Assembly: GCF_020536995.1 (NCBI RefSeq)
Contig: NC_068358.1
Coordinates: forward strand, 1,834,224-1,898,223
Direction of reading: 5' to 3'
DNA: 64,000 nt
Source of the DNA: Dreissena polymorpha
Lineage: Eukaryota; Mollusca; Bivalvia; Myida; Dreissenidae
The notes under the pieces are model-generated. The model had not been told where the DNA came from. It did no database searches and worked only from the letters and a program-made list of their open reading frames with translations. Position numbers and translations under genes: made by a program. The number at the start of each line of letters is the position of its first letter. Within the stretch, counting starts at the first letter, position 1. Below are positions 35,747 through 50,700 of this stretch, one piece after another.

Positions 35747-37951
35747 AAATATGTTATTAAACATATTTGATAACATTATCAATAAACACAAATCTGTGAA
35801 CAAATCCCTTTAAGACTCCAAGCATGAAATCATATGCAAATGATTTAATGTTAGTTCTCTCAGGGGCGCAGTCATAGATACATATGTTACCCTGATCAAA
35901 GTGCATAGTGCGTTTAACCAATTTTTCCAAATACTATAATTAATTACTTCTACTAACATCTTGTTCAGATTCTATTTGAAATCAAAAGGCAATATTTGTA
36001 TTGAATAAATAAATAATTTAATAATATTTGTGGTTGAGATTAGCGGGATTTCTCTATGTGCCAATATTTAATAAGTCCAAGCAATAAGAGCTTAACATGT
36101 ATATTCTCATATTTCAATCAAACTAGTTTACCCTTAAATCGGGTTCATATATTTAGTGATACATTTCAATTGCGACAACATGCTAAATATTTCAAGTGTC
36201 GAGGCACGTGTTTGAGTGGTGAAGATTTCTTAAATACTGTTTACATGTATTTAAATTTAATGAGAGTGTCATTCTTAAAGGGAACGTTCTTTATTTTGGA
36301 TTTTGGCAAATTATAATCAGTTTGTATCAGGGCGTTTAGATCACAAAAATACATGTTTGTATGCAGTTTAAAGCGAATATTTATTGTGTTTATCATTTGT
36401 TTCAGTCAGACATTAACGTATTGACAATTAATAGCAATTCTGGAAATACCTCAAGTGCCAACTGTTTCACATTTGTTAAACATATACAGAAAAATAATAA
36501 ATTTAAAATGAAAGAAATGGCAAATAAAGAAGTTCTTTGTGTGTTTTAAACCAATCAATGTGACAATTACTATCCTAGTTTATCCTATTCAATCCACAAG
36601 CGCGCACATAATCTATGGCAGATCATTATGTTACATCGGAAAACATAAAAAGAAAAGGAATTAGGACTAAATCTTGTAAATCGTTTTATCTATGAAACGG
36701 ATTTGCGACCAGGATATTTTGCGTTTACTCACTTGAAGATAATAACATTCATATTCGATTCCCGTGCACAATTTTCGCAATGAGAAATGGCTCGGATTTT
36801 ACCATTTGCGCGTTTGGGAGTGTCTGTGTGTTCCGTACTCAGGAATGTTATTTTATGTTGTTGAAACTGTAACTATTTACAAGGACTAAAATGCAAGCTC
36901 TTTTGGTGAAACAGCGAGCTAGGATGGCGAATATTGCTCAGTACAGGTCGGTAATTACCTTTCGATTGTTACATCAGTATATCTCGGAGTAAAATGTAAT
37001 AAAACAGAATATGTTTCTTGCGTAAAAGGTCTGAATCTAAAATGACTATATTTAGGATTACCGTTTTCGGCTAATTAAGTCGCCGGTTCATTCCATTGGG
37101 TGAAAAATTAACTGCTTCGTGAATTTCTTGTTTTCATATTTACAACAAGACAGTTTGTGACCTTTCTGTATTAGTGTCTAAAAGGTTCACTTCACAAACA
37201 GGAAAACATATATTATAGCCACGTTGATATTGTGCATTAAGGATATAAGATGACTGTGGTGAGTTGATTTTTGTGACGTATTTTTAGAGTCCCATTTATT
37301 ACATACCATCTCACGGTGAAAAACAATACGACCACAAACGCAAAAATGATCACAAATTCCGAACACAAACATGACATTATATTTAACTCCCCAAATATGT
37401 ACATACCAATTCAGTCAGGTATATAATATATAAAAATATGTTATCAATATACAACTAATTCTGTTATTTGGAAGACCTGTAGATAAGATAAAGATATACC
37501 TGAAGATATATAAACGACTTGATATAGATCTATACACTCGAAACCATTCAGGTCTGAGTACGTTTATTCAGCTTGTTACTTTATTGTATAATTATCATGT
37601 TGATCTGCATACAGGCATTTGAATCTGTCATAAAAAACATATTTCAATGCCAGTGTAATGTACTTGGTGCAATATTAAAGGGGCTTGTTCACATAGTGTC
37701 GAAATGACATCAGGGGAGCGATATACCATTAACGGCGTAGATCTATAATGAAAATATTTCATATCATAGTAAGAAGTTTGCAAATTAAGAGACGGCGAGA
37801 TTCATGTATTGCGAAAACACAATCTATGAATTTAATCTAAATAAGATTATGCGATTAGTTGCATAAATCCTAAACAGATGTGTTCCACCCCGTCTAGACG
37901 TGTTCATTCTTTTAACATCATCCAGACAAAAAGAACTTGAACTTTATATAT
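35747..37951. other. Intergenic region upstream of DCLK
   Basis: No gene is firmly supported. At 36892-36949 an ATG opens a short frame ending CAGTACAG followed by GTCGGT, which could be an upstream DCLK exon, but the evidence is thin. TGTGAACAAATCCCTTTAAG (about 35795) and its inverse near 37678 look like fragments of another TTAA-type element. Confidence 0.45.
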
Positions 37952-38212
37952 GAGCCTTGTTCTGACAAAACTGGGCTTAATGAATGTGCGTAAAGTGTCG
38001 TCGCAGATTAGCCTGTGTAGTCCACACAGGCTAATCAGGGACTACACTTTCCGCTTTTATGGTATTTTTAGTTTCAAGGAAGTTCCTCCTTACCGAAAAT
38101 CATGTTTAGGCGGAAAGTGTCGTCCCAGATTAGCCTGTGCGGATTGCACAGGCTAATCTGGGACGACACTTTACGCATATGCATTATGCCCAGTTTTTTC
38201 AGAACGCGACTC
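37952..38212. mobile_element. Double-hairpin MITE, copy 8, upstream of DCLK
   Basis: Full length with ends GAGCCTTGTTCTGACAAAAC and GTTTTTTCAGAACGCGACTC, flanked by ATAT on both sides. Both half-palindromes are well kept. It lies about 410 bp upstream of the first DCLK coding exon. Confidence 0.92.
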
Positions 38213-38624
38213 ATATGTATAAGTGTATATGGACACGTTCTTTCTTATTTGAATATAACCAATTAAAATGTAGTAGTCTTAAATGTAAGGGTGAGTGCAG
38301 GACATGTCGAGCTGCAGTGCGATCTATGTACTAAGATCTTACACTTGTAAAAATGCATGTCATAATTGCACTTGATCCGTTATAAAACTAAAGAATACAA
38401 CATTTGCCATTTGGTCCCATTTTAACTTAAGCGTTTTTCGATTTCTTGAATTATTCTTATCCCGAAAAAGAAAGTCGTTTCTACCAAGATATCTTTTAAC
38501 CGGACTGAAGCACATAATAAAATATTATAAATCTTTCGTAAAAAAAGGGGCCCGATTCCTTTTAAACGTAGTTTGGTTAGTAGTAAATTTCTCCCTATCA
38601 TTATTTGTAACTGAAAGATACGTT

Positions 38625-39437
38625 GTGATAATCTTTCAACTGGACATGTCCTCACCTTGCAGTGTCACTCAGCAGAAGATGTCCACAATGGCGTCACTGG
38701 AGAACGGGTGGGACGAGCATTTCGCGTTCAACGTGCCACGTGACGACCGCACACGTGCCTCGAAGTTGAGCTCGCGGAACGGACGCGCGAGCCCCACGCA
38801 CAGCGCCCACGGGAACCTTATACGCCACAGCATCCTCAAGGTCATCGAGGACAAGAAGGCGAAGAAAGTCCGTTTCTATAGAAACGGGGACCGGTTCTTT
38901 AAAGGAATGGTGTACGCGGTGTCGCCGGAGCGATTTCGGACGTTTGAGTCTTTGATGGCAAACCTGACTGAGAGTCCTATAGGGGACAAAAATATTCTTC
39001 CAAACGGTGTAAGGCACATATTTTCCATAGATGGGTCCCGAAAGGTGACGAGACTCGAGGACTTGGAGGAAGGGGAGAGCTATGTCTGTGCCTCTACGGA
39101 TGTTTTCCGGCGAGCCGAGTACGACAACACTGTGTCCCCCGCGTGGAATTCAAACGCCTTGAACAAGTCCAAATCTCGAGAAACCTCGTCAATCAGTACG
39201 AGAGGACCACAAGACTATCTGTCAGCGAGAGACACGGACGCAGACGAAAACAGGGACTTTATACGACCGAAGCTTGTGACTATCATCAGAAACGGTTCGA
39301 AGCCCCGAAAGGCGGTACGCGTTCTCCTGAACCGGAAGACGGCGCATTCGTTTGATCAAGTGCTGACGGATATAACAGACGCAATAAAGCTAGACTCGGG
39401 GTCGGTAAAGCGCATCTTCACTTTAGATGGGCGACCG
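38625..39437 (+). CDS. DCLK: DCLK exon 1: N-terminus, DCX1 and most of DCX2
   Basis: Encodes the conserved SPTHSAH motif, DCX1 starting [18 protein letters not shown] with IDGSRKV and ESYVCAS, and DCX2 from [11 protein letters not shown] to FTLDGRP. It ends in phase 0 at donor GTGGGT. The segment is GC-rich compared with its flanks. Confidence 0.96.
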
Positions 39438-42400
39438 GTGGGTACATGTGAATTTTAGACTTTTATTTTCGATATTAATTTATTGTGCATACCTTTAAAA
39501 ACGCTGTATGGTGTCATTCAATTCCTTTCGAATTTGGAGCCATGAATACAAATTGGTTGTGTATACGTATATGTTTCCACTATTATTACATTTCAACAAA
39601 CATCGTCGTAATCTTTGTACATTTTTTATCATCCAGAACTCACGTCTAAACCAGATTTGAAAAGCTGGTGACTGCAGCTGCAGTCGAAAATACGTTTGCA
39701 TAAGCACTGAATCAATAATCGTTCGAGATCTTGCAACGAATCTACAAAAACTCAATGCGTCATTAAAATATATGTACTTTTTAATATCTAAACGATGAAT
39801 GCCGCTGCATGTTATTGCATTAGATCTGCTTCAAATCAGCGTTTTGAGCAAGCGCGTTTGTATCATTTGAGTCGCGTACTGAGAAAACTGGGCATAATGC
39901 ATGTGCGTAAAGTGTCGTCCCAGATTAGCCTGTACAGTCCGCACAGGCTAATCAGGGACGACACTTTCCGCTTTTATGTCATTTTTTGTTTCAATGAAGA
40001 ATCTTCTTAGCAAAAATCCAATTAAGGCGGAAAGTGGCGTCCCTGATTAGCCTGTGCGGACTGCACAGGCTAATCTGGGACGACACTTTACGCACATGCA
40101 TTATGCCCAGTTTTCTCAGAACACGACTCATTTGATCATAATCGGTATACAGTAGACCGTGATTTATATAAATGGTGGTATTGGTGCAATTACAATTATT
40201 TTGGTATGAGTCAACTATTTCGGCAGTATAGTCGTTAATCTGCCGTAATCCACTAATCAGCTTATCCACTAAACAGATCATGATTATCTGGCCATTACGT
40301 GCGTATGTGTTTCAAAACTTTAAATAACACATGGTGTGTGACTGAACTGTTTATGAAAACCAACTAACTGTTTTCTATATACCGCTAGTCTCTAACTATT
40401 TGCATTCACAACATCCAAACCATATTGCAGTATATGTGCATGTGCATATGTCTCAACGGGGTTAGTTTAAACATATTTTATTGTATATACACATTCATTT
40501 ACAAACAATTACATATAATAGACAGTTTGAGGTACATGTATACAAATGGATTGGGCCTAGAGTTATACCAACATCATCGAAGGGCCCTCTCCATGGGGTT
40601 GGTAGTAATAGAAACATAATCTTAAGTTTGCTACAATAAAACTTGATATAGTCGATGATTATCAAATGTTAATCTATTATTAAAAGCAATGATCTCGATA
40701 AACTCGTAAATAGTCATGGCTTGAACATAATTGAGTCGCGTTCTGAGAAAACTGGGCTTAATGCATGTGCGTTAAGTGTCGTCCCAGATTAGCCTGTGCA
40801 GTCCGGGACTTCATTGAAACTTAAAAAAACATAAAAGTGGTACGTGTCGTCCCTGATAAGCCTGTGCGGACTGCACAGGCTAATCTGGGACGACACTTTA
40901 CGCACATGCATTATGCCCAGTTTTCTCAGAACGCGACTCATATTTTTGAAATCAATCATACGGAGACAGACTGTTTATGTCTAAAACTTTCATTAACATT
41001 CAAAGATAACTATTCATCTAGTATTCTGTAAAGATGGCTAAGAAACTATTGCTTTTCAAAGGAGGAATACGTTGGTTAACTATTTGCATACCGAGACAAT
41101 ATCCGCTTTGAGTGAGATTCTGAGTTTTACAGACACATTCATGGGTTTTTATATTAACTGTTTAATACCATTTCTATGGGGCGATATTTTAATTCTTAGA
41201 AGTTTAAACATTTCTTCTTTCAATCGACCTTTTCATATCAATTGACTGCTTACTGATAATGGTGATTCTGACGATCATACTTATTTAAATTGATTATTAT
41301 AATCGCTGCATGCGATGTTGATTTACATGACGGCTGATGCAAGTTATGCTTATGCTGTACACATTGCTATCAAAAGCACCTACGATGAATTATAACGGTA
41401 CCGATATCACCACTTATTTTCACGTTAATTTTAAGTTTTTTTAATAGAACGCGGAAACACTGAAAGTCGTATTATTTGTTATGCTGAAGTGCTATAATTG
41501 CGAGCCTTCAAATCCCAAATCAAATTTCCCTGCACATCTCATATCATGAATATTTTTAGATCGTTGCTGACTCATTTTTTCCCAGTTTATGATTGCATTC
41601 AATGCACGACCGGTTTTATGAGAGCTAATGACAATAATTTGCAAAAGGCAATATAATACGGGTGTGCATGGGCTATAACGATAATAACTAAAGCACACGC
41701 TGCCATGTTTTATGCATGAACTTATAGGACACTGCTGAATTTGCGCAGCACATAAATGAAAGTAGAGGATGACACATCCCATTTACTCGCATCTTTCTTC
41801 GATAGGTATTACGTTATGTTTGGGCGATCATTGCATTCCCATTTAAATTAATTATTATTCCTCCGATTGGTATGCATATCGAAGTCGCATCGTCCGTCCA
41901 TCCGTACGTCAGGCTGTCACGCAATATGAAGAAGTATTTCGTTTCCCTCGTTCCAGGTTTCAACGTTATCAGATTTTTTCCTGGACGAGACGATCTTTGT
42001 GGCATACGGCCCTGAGAGGTACTTCAATGACGACTTCGATCTCGACGAAAATGGTGAGTCAATACTTCTGGTGAAAGTTGCATTGACTAAGTTAAAACGG
42101 CAGTTAGCAATCAAGTGTATAACAGTCACTCAACTTAATGGCCCTCGTCCATTAACTTTTTAAAATAGTTATAATATGTATAAATAGTCCACTTTTTATA
42201 TATAAATACAATACAATATAATATAATATAAAAATAAATTTTAAAAGGTTGAGTCAATTGTTTTGTTTGGTAAAACTGGTTGTACATTATTTACTTCTCT
42301 ACAACGATGATATTTGATCATTGCTGAATGTATGATAAATACCAGAAAAAAAATGAAAACGTACTTCAATATAGACGAAAATGGTTTAAACAGTTGAAAT

Positions 42401-45400
42401 TGAAAATATTTTATATGATAATTTAACAGTTGATTGAGTCAAACAAGTGGCTGTAAATGAAGACATAGTTAAGAACTGTCTTGCCCCCCCCCCCCCCCAT
42501 GACGTATTCTACTCAGTTCATTGATCCACCGTAAAAGATCATATCGATGTCCATCTTTTTTTCTCTTGGCTGAACTATAAATCGTTCAAATTTCAATGTT
42601 ACTCTGCATCCGTGTATTGATTAGTACTGATAAGGGTCGCCGCAATGTGGCAATAGAGATGCAGTTCACAGCGATATGATTTACGGGATGTAGGGGGAGG
42701 GGGGGCGGTCAAGGTGTAAAATAAAGAGGACTTTCACTACGTATTCAAATATACACCAAATAAGCATTCATCTAAACCCAATGAGAACTAAAATTATAAT
42801 GCATTCATTTATTTATGACCAAGCTAAGACACCCAAAAGACATGCACTAGACACAACACACAAGAAAACATCGCTCAAGACCTCCGAACACTGGAAATAT
42901 TGCAAATTGGATGACATGCTCGGGAATACGAAATACTATATCCGCACTGCACAAATCAAAGTTTTGTAGTAACCAAATATACATCAATGGGAAATTAGAT
43001 GCACCAGCAGAAGAGAACCAGTATTATACCATGCGGTATTTTATTTATGGCAAGGAACAAATTGCCAAACAGTGAGACACAAACCATTTTTGCTATGAAA
43101 GACACACCAGTAAACAACTAACACACAAAAATGTATGAAACTGTCATCGCCTTGTAACAGTCAATAAGAAGCGTTGGGGGTTTAATCAGGTATTAAGGAA
43201 AGCCAGACCTCACACTTGCCCAGAAATGGTCACAACATATTTAAGTAAATATACAACAAAATCATATCATCACTATTCAAATTCAATTGCGATAAATGAG
43301 AGTGCATTTCAAATTACTTTCAATTCCATAAGCACTCAAAATCAAAGAATAGTTGGTACAGTATGTCGAAAAATAAAGTCAACACATAAAAAAGTCAATA
43401 GCCAAACTTTAAACGCTAGATGTAGTCTTGTAACATACATTAAACGCGATACAAAATGCTCGTTTTTATGTTTTTGTGCCACAAAATATTTCCTGTGAAG
43501 TTCCAGCTAAGATATCCGAACATTACCAAGCGAACGCGAGATTAGCATCAGGCAGCTTCGGAAGCACGACGTTCTTCCGACGCTGTCCGAAGCCATGGTT
43601 AGGTTGCGCCCTGACATATAAGGAGCAGTTGGGGGATTTTATAGTCACCATCTGCGTTCAATCCCTACCACCCGCATACGTGAGCTCGGTTGGTGGTGTC
43701 CACTCCGGGCAGATGGGGTTTCATTTGTGTACTTTGTCCTTCCCGCACCGTACAAGACCACACAATCTTTCGGCTTTTATTTGAAACTCATTTTTATGTT
43801 CGGGAATCAATTAAGTTTATTAGGTAGGAGTGCTGGTACATACTCCGGATCCTCACATTATACAGCCAAATTACAAAGCTTAATTGTATTAATTGTGCTG
43901 GTAGTATTTTATTATGTCCATTTTTAGCTAAAATAATTGCTAAATTTTATTTTGTTTCGAATAAATATTATTTTTTTTGCAGTCTATAACAATAAAAATG
44001 TCATAATTCAATTTAAACTAGATTCTTCTCCTGAAAATCGTTTAAACCAGAAACATCCAAATGACCAACTAGTCCAACTTGTTGACGCTCTCAAATATTA
44101 AGCTACTTTTATATTGGTAATATTCCAAAGAATTTAGCCCGTATTTTAAGTATCTCTAAATTCTTTGCGCGTCTTATAAATGAGACTAAAGAATTTAGCC
44201 CATATAAAAAGTATCTCTAAATTATTTGCGCGTCTTATAAATGAGACTAAATGACCAACATGCGTTAGTAACCTTGAAAACAAATAAAGAAAGATTCGAT
44301 CCACAAACTGAAGCTGTACGGCTAACCACATGTTCTCAGTTACTAAGTCAGCTGTAATATAGTAAGGCAAGCGTGTTGCTCTGTTAATCCGATTATTTGA
44401 AAATAAGTTCTGGTGTGGATGCGCTTGACAAACTTAAGACTGAGATGAAGCCTTAAAGAAGTCTTAAATAGAGATTTATCCCTACACATCTATATAAGAA
44501 GCTGCTGCGTTCCAGACAAATCGACATATTACACTATTGGAGGTCCGGTTACATATGTCATTAATACGAGTCTCCGTATGAAATGATGTTGAGTTTTCCC
44601 TAAAGTTATACGATCATAAAGCATCACAGTGAACTCTTTCTTCGTTGTTATCATCCTTTCTCATGCGCTACTAATGGGCTTATGAATGTCTTCGAAAATA
44701 CAATCCCGTTGTGCGTGTAATGCTTTTTGTCATCAAAATCACTCCTACTGCTCAGAAACTGTTGTTGTTGTGGGGTTTTGTTTTACTTTGTTTCCCTTTT
44801 GTATCAGCTAATTGTATTGTTCATTCAGTCCTAGTTCTTAGGAGGGGTAAATCCGATATATTAATTTGGAGGTAAGAGCGAGATATTTCGTTTGTTTGTT
44901 TGCGTTGCGTTTGATAATTGCATAGTGAGAAAGAAAGTACGTAAAACTATGTTTATTATACGTTTATTACCAATACATGTATATACTAAATTAATTTCCA
45001 TTAGAAGTAGAGCATATGACTCCAATCAATGTCCAAGACAAGAATTCAAAAATCGTTGTGTAAATGCACGACATCACTCAACGTTGCTTTACACATTTTT
45101 AACATGTTTATTTTAAATTCATATAAAACATGCTTAGATGAATGTCTTGTTGGTCGTTTGATAGCGTCTCCTTCTGAACTGATGTTTATATTTTCCGGAT
45201 TATGTATTGTGAGCCCATTATTTCAGAGATTGAACAGAGATATGCTATTAAGTAATGACTTGGATTGTGGTCTTTCAGAGAAGACCACGAACACGTTTTA
45301 ATGTAATGGGGATTTACGCTTACCTATGAATTCATGAGTATGAACTTAAATTAAAACACGACACACATGATGTTTTACAAATTGATGCACATTCAAACTT

Positions 45401-46663
45401 CACCTCTAGCAGCACGAGGGAAACATCATGATAGCATGCGATCGTCTATAAATGGCAAGTTTCCGATCACAAAAAGTGAGTCACGAAACAAATATGCTAT
45501 AAAATGCACAGGTTCTCAAAACACACAAACATTAATACAACTTAGGTCTATGATTATAATTTATGGTACTTACGTTGTGCTTCCAATGGAAATTACCAAT
45601 GGATATAAACATAAATAGTTATGTAGCATGGTATGTTTTATCAAATATAGCACCTTATGTTCAATCAAACTTGAAAGCACATGAGCTATTCTATTTAATT
45701 AACAATCGATCCTTCTTGATAGTATATGTCATTTTAAATCAAACATTTAATACAACATGGCATTCAAATACATCGAATCTAATAAGTCCCTCCCCATGTC
45801 CCTGAAACAGCTATAACGGCATCGTTGGATAGGGTGTTTACGGTTATTACAGTTTCATTAAATAAATAATATTTGTCCAAACAATACACTGAGCGTTTTA
45901 ACCAATGTTGTATTACTTCAATCAAATATGTTTTCCATTCTAAGTCGATCATTAGATTAAGTTCAATGAAATTCATGAAAATTCGCAACTGGCACCGTGC
46001 GTCACATTTATATGTAAGGTTATATTACAAGTATATAAAAATACATTTGCGTAAGCTTTTTAACTTCTTATATTCCATCCGAGTCAACTGTCGACAGTCT
46101 TCTTGATATTTCCAATTTATGTTTGCAATAGATAATCAAATGTTGCCTCTATACGTGTATGTATATATACGAGACAAAAACTAGAAGACTATTTAAAATT
46201 CAATTATAATTTCTGAGAGCGTAATGAGCCATGCAGGTGGGATAATAGACATTGAAAACCACTCCAGATAGTACGGTGGCATAGAGGTGACATTCACTTC
46301 TCTTTTTTCAAATTGCTCTCCTCTTTTTTCTATCTCGTGACAACGAGTTAGCTTTGTCGTGGCCACGAGATAGAATAAAGAGATGTGCAAAACTAAATAA
46401 AAGCGGCGTTCAATTAAAAAAAGAGCGGTGCAGTAAATAAAGGCAGAGTGCATTAAACAAAAGAGGAGAGAATTTTCGCTATCTCGAGATTCCGAGTTAG
46501 TCAGCCAATCAAATTTTGCGTAACATGTGTAAATACTCTGTACGCATATATATAGCTGGTCAAAGCAGGCAAGGCTCTGATATAACATAACATACTACTA
46601 TGAGTACTACTATTACTTCTATTACTTCTGCTGCTGTTATTGTTGTTGCTGCTGTTACTACTT

Positions 46664-46743
<80 letters not shown>

Positions 46744-46744
46744 G

Positions 46745-46775
<31 letters not shown>

Positions 46776-46798
46776 TACTACTACTACTACTACTACTG

Positions 46799-46838
<40 letters not shown>

Positions 46839-47272
46839 GACAACTACTACTACTACAACTACTACTACTACTACTTCTACTACTGCTACTACTTTTACTA
46901 CTACTACTACTACAACTACTACGACTACCACTTCGACGACGACGACGACGACGGACGACCAACGGTCGACCGACCGATGGACGACGACCTACGGACGACC
47001 GAGGGACGACTGATGGACGACCAACGGACGACCGAAGTTTGGTCGAGGGACGACCGACGGACGACGCCGGATGGACGACCGACGGACGACCGGAGGACGG
47101 ACGATGGACGACCGACGGACGACGCTGGATGGACGACCGGCGGACCACGACCGGAGGACGGACGATGGACGACCGATGGACGACCGACAGACGACCGACT
47201 GACAACCGGACGACGACCGACGGACGACGACTAGGACTACTACGACGACGCCTTCTACTACTACTACTACTG

Positions 47273-47342
<70 letters not shown>

Positions 47343-47498
47343 TACTACTACTACTACTTCTACTACTACTACTACTACTACTACTGCTACTAGTAACAGC
47401 AGCAGTAGCAGTAGCAGGTAGTAATAGTAGGAGGAGGAGAAAGAGGAGGAGAAGTAACAGCAGTAGCGATAGTAGTAATAGTAGTAGTAGTAGTGGTT

Positions 47499-47566
<68 letters not shown>

Positions 47567-47597
47567 TGTTGTTGTTGTTGTTGTTGTTGTAGTAGTT

Positions 47598-47680
<83 letters not shown>

Positions 47681-47681
47681 T

Positions 47682-47744
<63 letters not shown>

Positions 47745-50700
47745 ACAGCAGCAACAACAACAACAGCAGCAGTAGTAGCAGTAGTAATAGTAGTACTAAT
47801 CGTACTACGTTATGTTATATCAGAGCCTTGCCTGTTTTGACCAGATATATATATGCGTACAGAATGGTTACACATGTTACGCAAAATTTGATTGGCTGAC
47901 TAACTCGGGATCTCGAGATAGCGAAAATTCTCTCCTCTTTTGTTTAATGCACTCTGCCTTTATTTACTGCACCGCTATTTTTTTAATTGCACTCTGCTTT
48001 TATTTAGTTTTGCACTCTTCTTTTTTCTATCTCGTTGCCACGACATAGCTAACTCGTAGCCACGAGATAGAAAAAAGAGGAGAGTAATTTATAAAAAGAG
48101 AAGTGAATGTCACCTTTATGCCACCGTAAGATAGAGCAAAAACAAGTCGTTTATTGACGTCGGTGTGATTTGACATGTATATTAATACATTCCCCTTGCA
48201 CGCGTTTGATAAATTATTATTCGAAGTGATAACAAGTTTCAGATATTGTTTATCACATTCAAATATAAATGGTATTTAAGTAAACATCATGTTAAAACCT
48301 TATGGTGGTTAACATTACATCACTTGTTGTTTCAATGTCATTTAAGCAAAATAACTTTACGCGATTGGTCTGTCAAACAAAACGTAGCAAATGAAAACAC
48401 TTTAAAAGCCATATTACACATGTTTAATTAATATCACTCTGAATCATACGACGATTTATTGCATAAATCAGCGGATAATTCCGGAGACAGCCGATGAATC
48501 ACGGTCGATTTAAGATATCGTAATGTTTAAACTAAATACAAAAAAATACGTATTATTAATAACATACAGTATTAGTATTTTGAGTTTATGTTTATCAGGT
48601 AAGATTAGATACTGAATAAAAATAGAGATCTTAATGTAATCAGATCTCATTCTAGAAAATAATTTCATCGTTAGTTTTTAGCGAACCGTTGTTAAGTTTC
48701 ATTGTCTAAGAGAACCGATGACGATATTTCACAATAGTGTCATCAAAACGATATTCACTCTCAGAAATAATGGCAAATTAAATGTTTATTCTCTCTATAA
48801 ACAATAATCATCTCTCAATAAACAAGCGGGATAAATCGATATCAACGAACAATCGCTGTTTCATGTGGAAAATGATATCATTCGTGAAATGTTTTACTTG
48901 AGTACGGTAGTTACGTCCTTAAGACGTCGAATGATTTCTTAGAAAGAATGAGTCACATCGACAATATCAGAAATTCCAGACAGTATTTAATGACTGGTTC
49001 TGATGTGGGAAAAATCATCATACATTTAAAAATAATTCAAATTTGATAACTTAATATCCATTAAACTTAAACGAAGTACTCGACCTACACTAATCAATTG
49101 ATTAACGCGAACACTGTCAAATAACTCATAGGATTAAATGAAACGGCAATTCGCGTGGTAGCACAAAATTGGCCATAAAAATTATCAAGTAGTAAAATGT
49201 CGCGCTCCAAGATTGCAAAACCGATGTGTGTTTTTCCTGCAAGTGAACCTGAAGTGAAAAGTGGTTTATTTGTTATAATTCTTGCCATAAGCGGACCTGC
49301 ATTTGACCCTCTCCATCCGATTACTAAGTGGTCGAATCTGACTCTCGAAGAGGGTGTTCAGAGTAAAGAACATTAGTATAATGATGAATTGGTACTTAAA
49401 GGGTATTTATCATCTCGATGTGAAAGTCGCGGTAGATGTGGATATTTATAAAATGCAGTTCGCGAATCGGTCACGATTTTTTTTTATTAGGTGAATAACA
49501 TTTGCATGTGGTGCCATGTATCTTTTTACTAGGTGTTAATAAACCAAATTAATGCAATATATTAATAATACAAATGTGAATAATGTTTTCTTTAGGTGAG
49601 CATGTCCAAATGATTGGATATCTTTCAGTTACGAGCCTGTCTTTTATATCGTTATAGGTATTCTGTTTTGTTTAAATGTATATGATGTCTGTTTCTAAGC
49701 CTTATTTTATGTTATTTAAATAAATAAAATATATAAAACCTGTACAATAATTGTCATGTCTATTAATTCGACATTACTATCTGACAAAGCTCGAGACAGA
49801 CGTTCATGAACTTTCCACGGCTTGCCAAACTCAACCTTGTTCGAAACATGTCAAATACGATGCATGAATCATAACGCTGTTTCCAGGCAATATTGATAGG
49901 TTCTTCGTGTGAGCATACTTTGCCCGATGTTCCATTTGTATAATGAAGTTTCAGTTAAACATTATGATATGTGAAGATTCTATGGAAATTTATTATTTAC
50001 ATAGTTAACACATTATGATATTAAATAATATCAAACATGTAGAATGTTGCTTTTATACGATTAACCAAAACAGCAAAAAGGCTTTGCCTTTTGCATTTCC
50101 CGTTCAACAATAAAAAAACGAGTGAATTAGATGTCTTGAATCGTAGAATTTAACCAGAACAAAACAAAAAAATCTGTTAACATTTTAATTATAGTATAAA
50201 CGATACATCGTCGTTGAGTGTAAAATTTTGGCGTAACATCGTTTGCATAAAACAAAGCAAATTCAATCTACCCAAATCATATTATCTGTGTGTTTGTTTA
50301 TGTTCTATAAAATGGCGATTCATGTTTGGGGTGTAATTGTATGAAACTATGATACCCATTGCGGAGTTCCATTAAATAACAGTTATAGCCTCCAAAGTGA
50401 GGCAATAATTTCCACCATGGATCGATGAGTAACAAACTTTTCGAAAGATATAGATCAGTCAGACGATTATTTAACGCAAACACTTTTTCTTAAGCTAGGC
50501 AGTACATTTTTCGCGGTTGTTTTCTTGTCTACCTACGGAAGATTTTTTTTATTTACGCAAGTTTGTTATGTGAAGAACATGTTGACATTTATATAAAATG
50601 TCAAGCTTGTTTGGCAAGAAAGGCAAGAAAAAAGGCATCCACGGCAACAAGTTTTCAGGCGATACAGAAATTACCGTTTGTTGTATGCAATGTCATTAAG

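Noticed and set aside
36892-36949. Possible upstream DCLK exon (ATG, 18 codons, then GTCGGT)
   Set aside because: The donor is weak, no family match exists for so short a peptide, and no matching acceptor phase can be proved. Transcript data would decide.
41880-41956. GTCCGTCCATCCGTACGTC motif before DCLK exon 2 as another element abutting a splice site
   Set aside because: Too short and diverged from the start of the 28856 element to call.
43510-43760. GC-richer stretch in DCLK intron 2 as a possible exon or processed gene
   Set aside because: The open frame has no recognisable protein similarity, and bordering sequence resembles a dispersed repeat. It is left as unknown.
46501-47899. Reading frames of about 420 codons on both strands made of Leu, Ser, Thr or Val runs
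   Set aside because: They are translations of the ACT/AGT trinucleotide arms of the foldback element. Every frame is open on both strands, so openness carries no coding signal.
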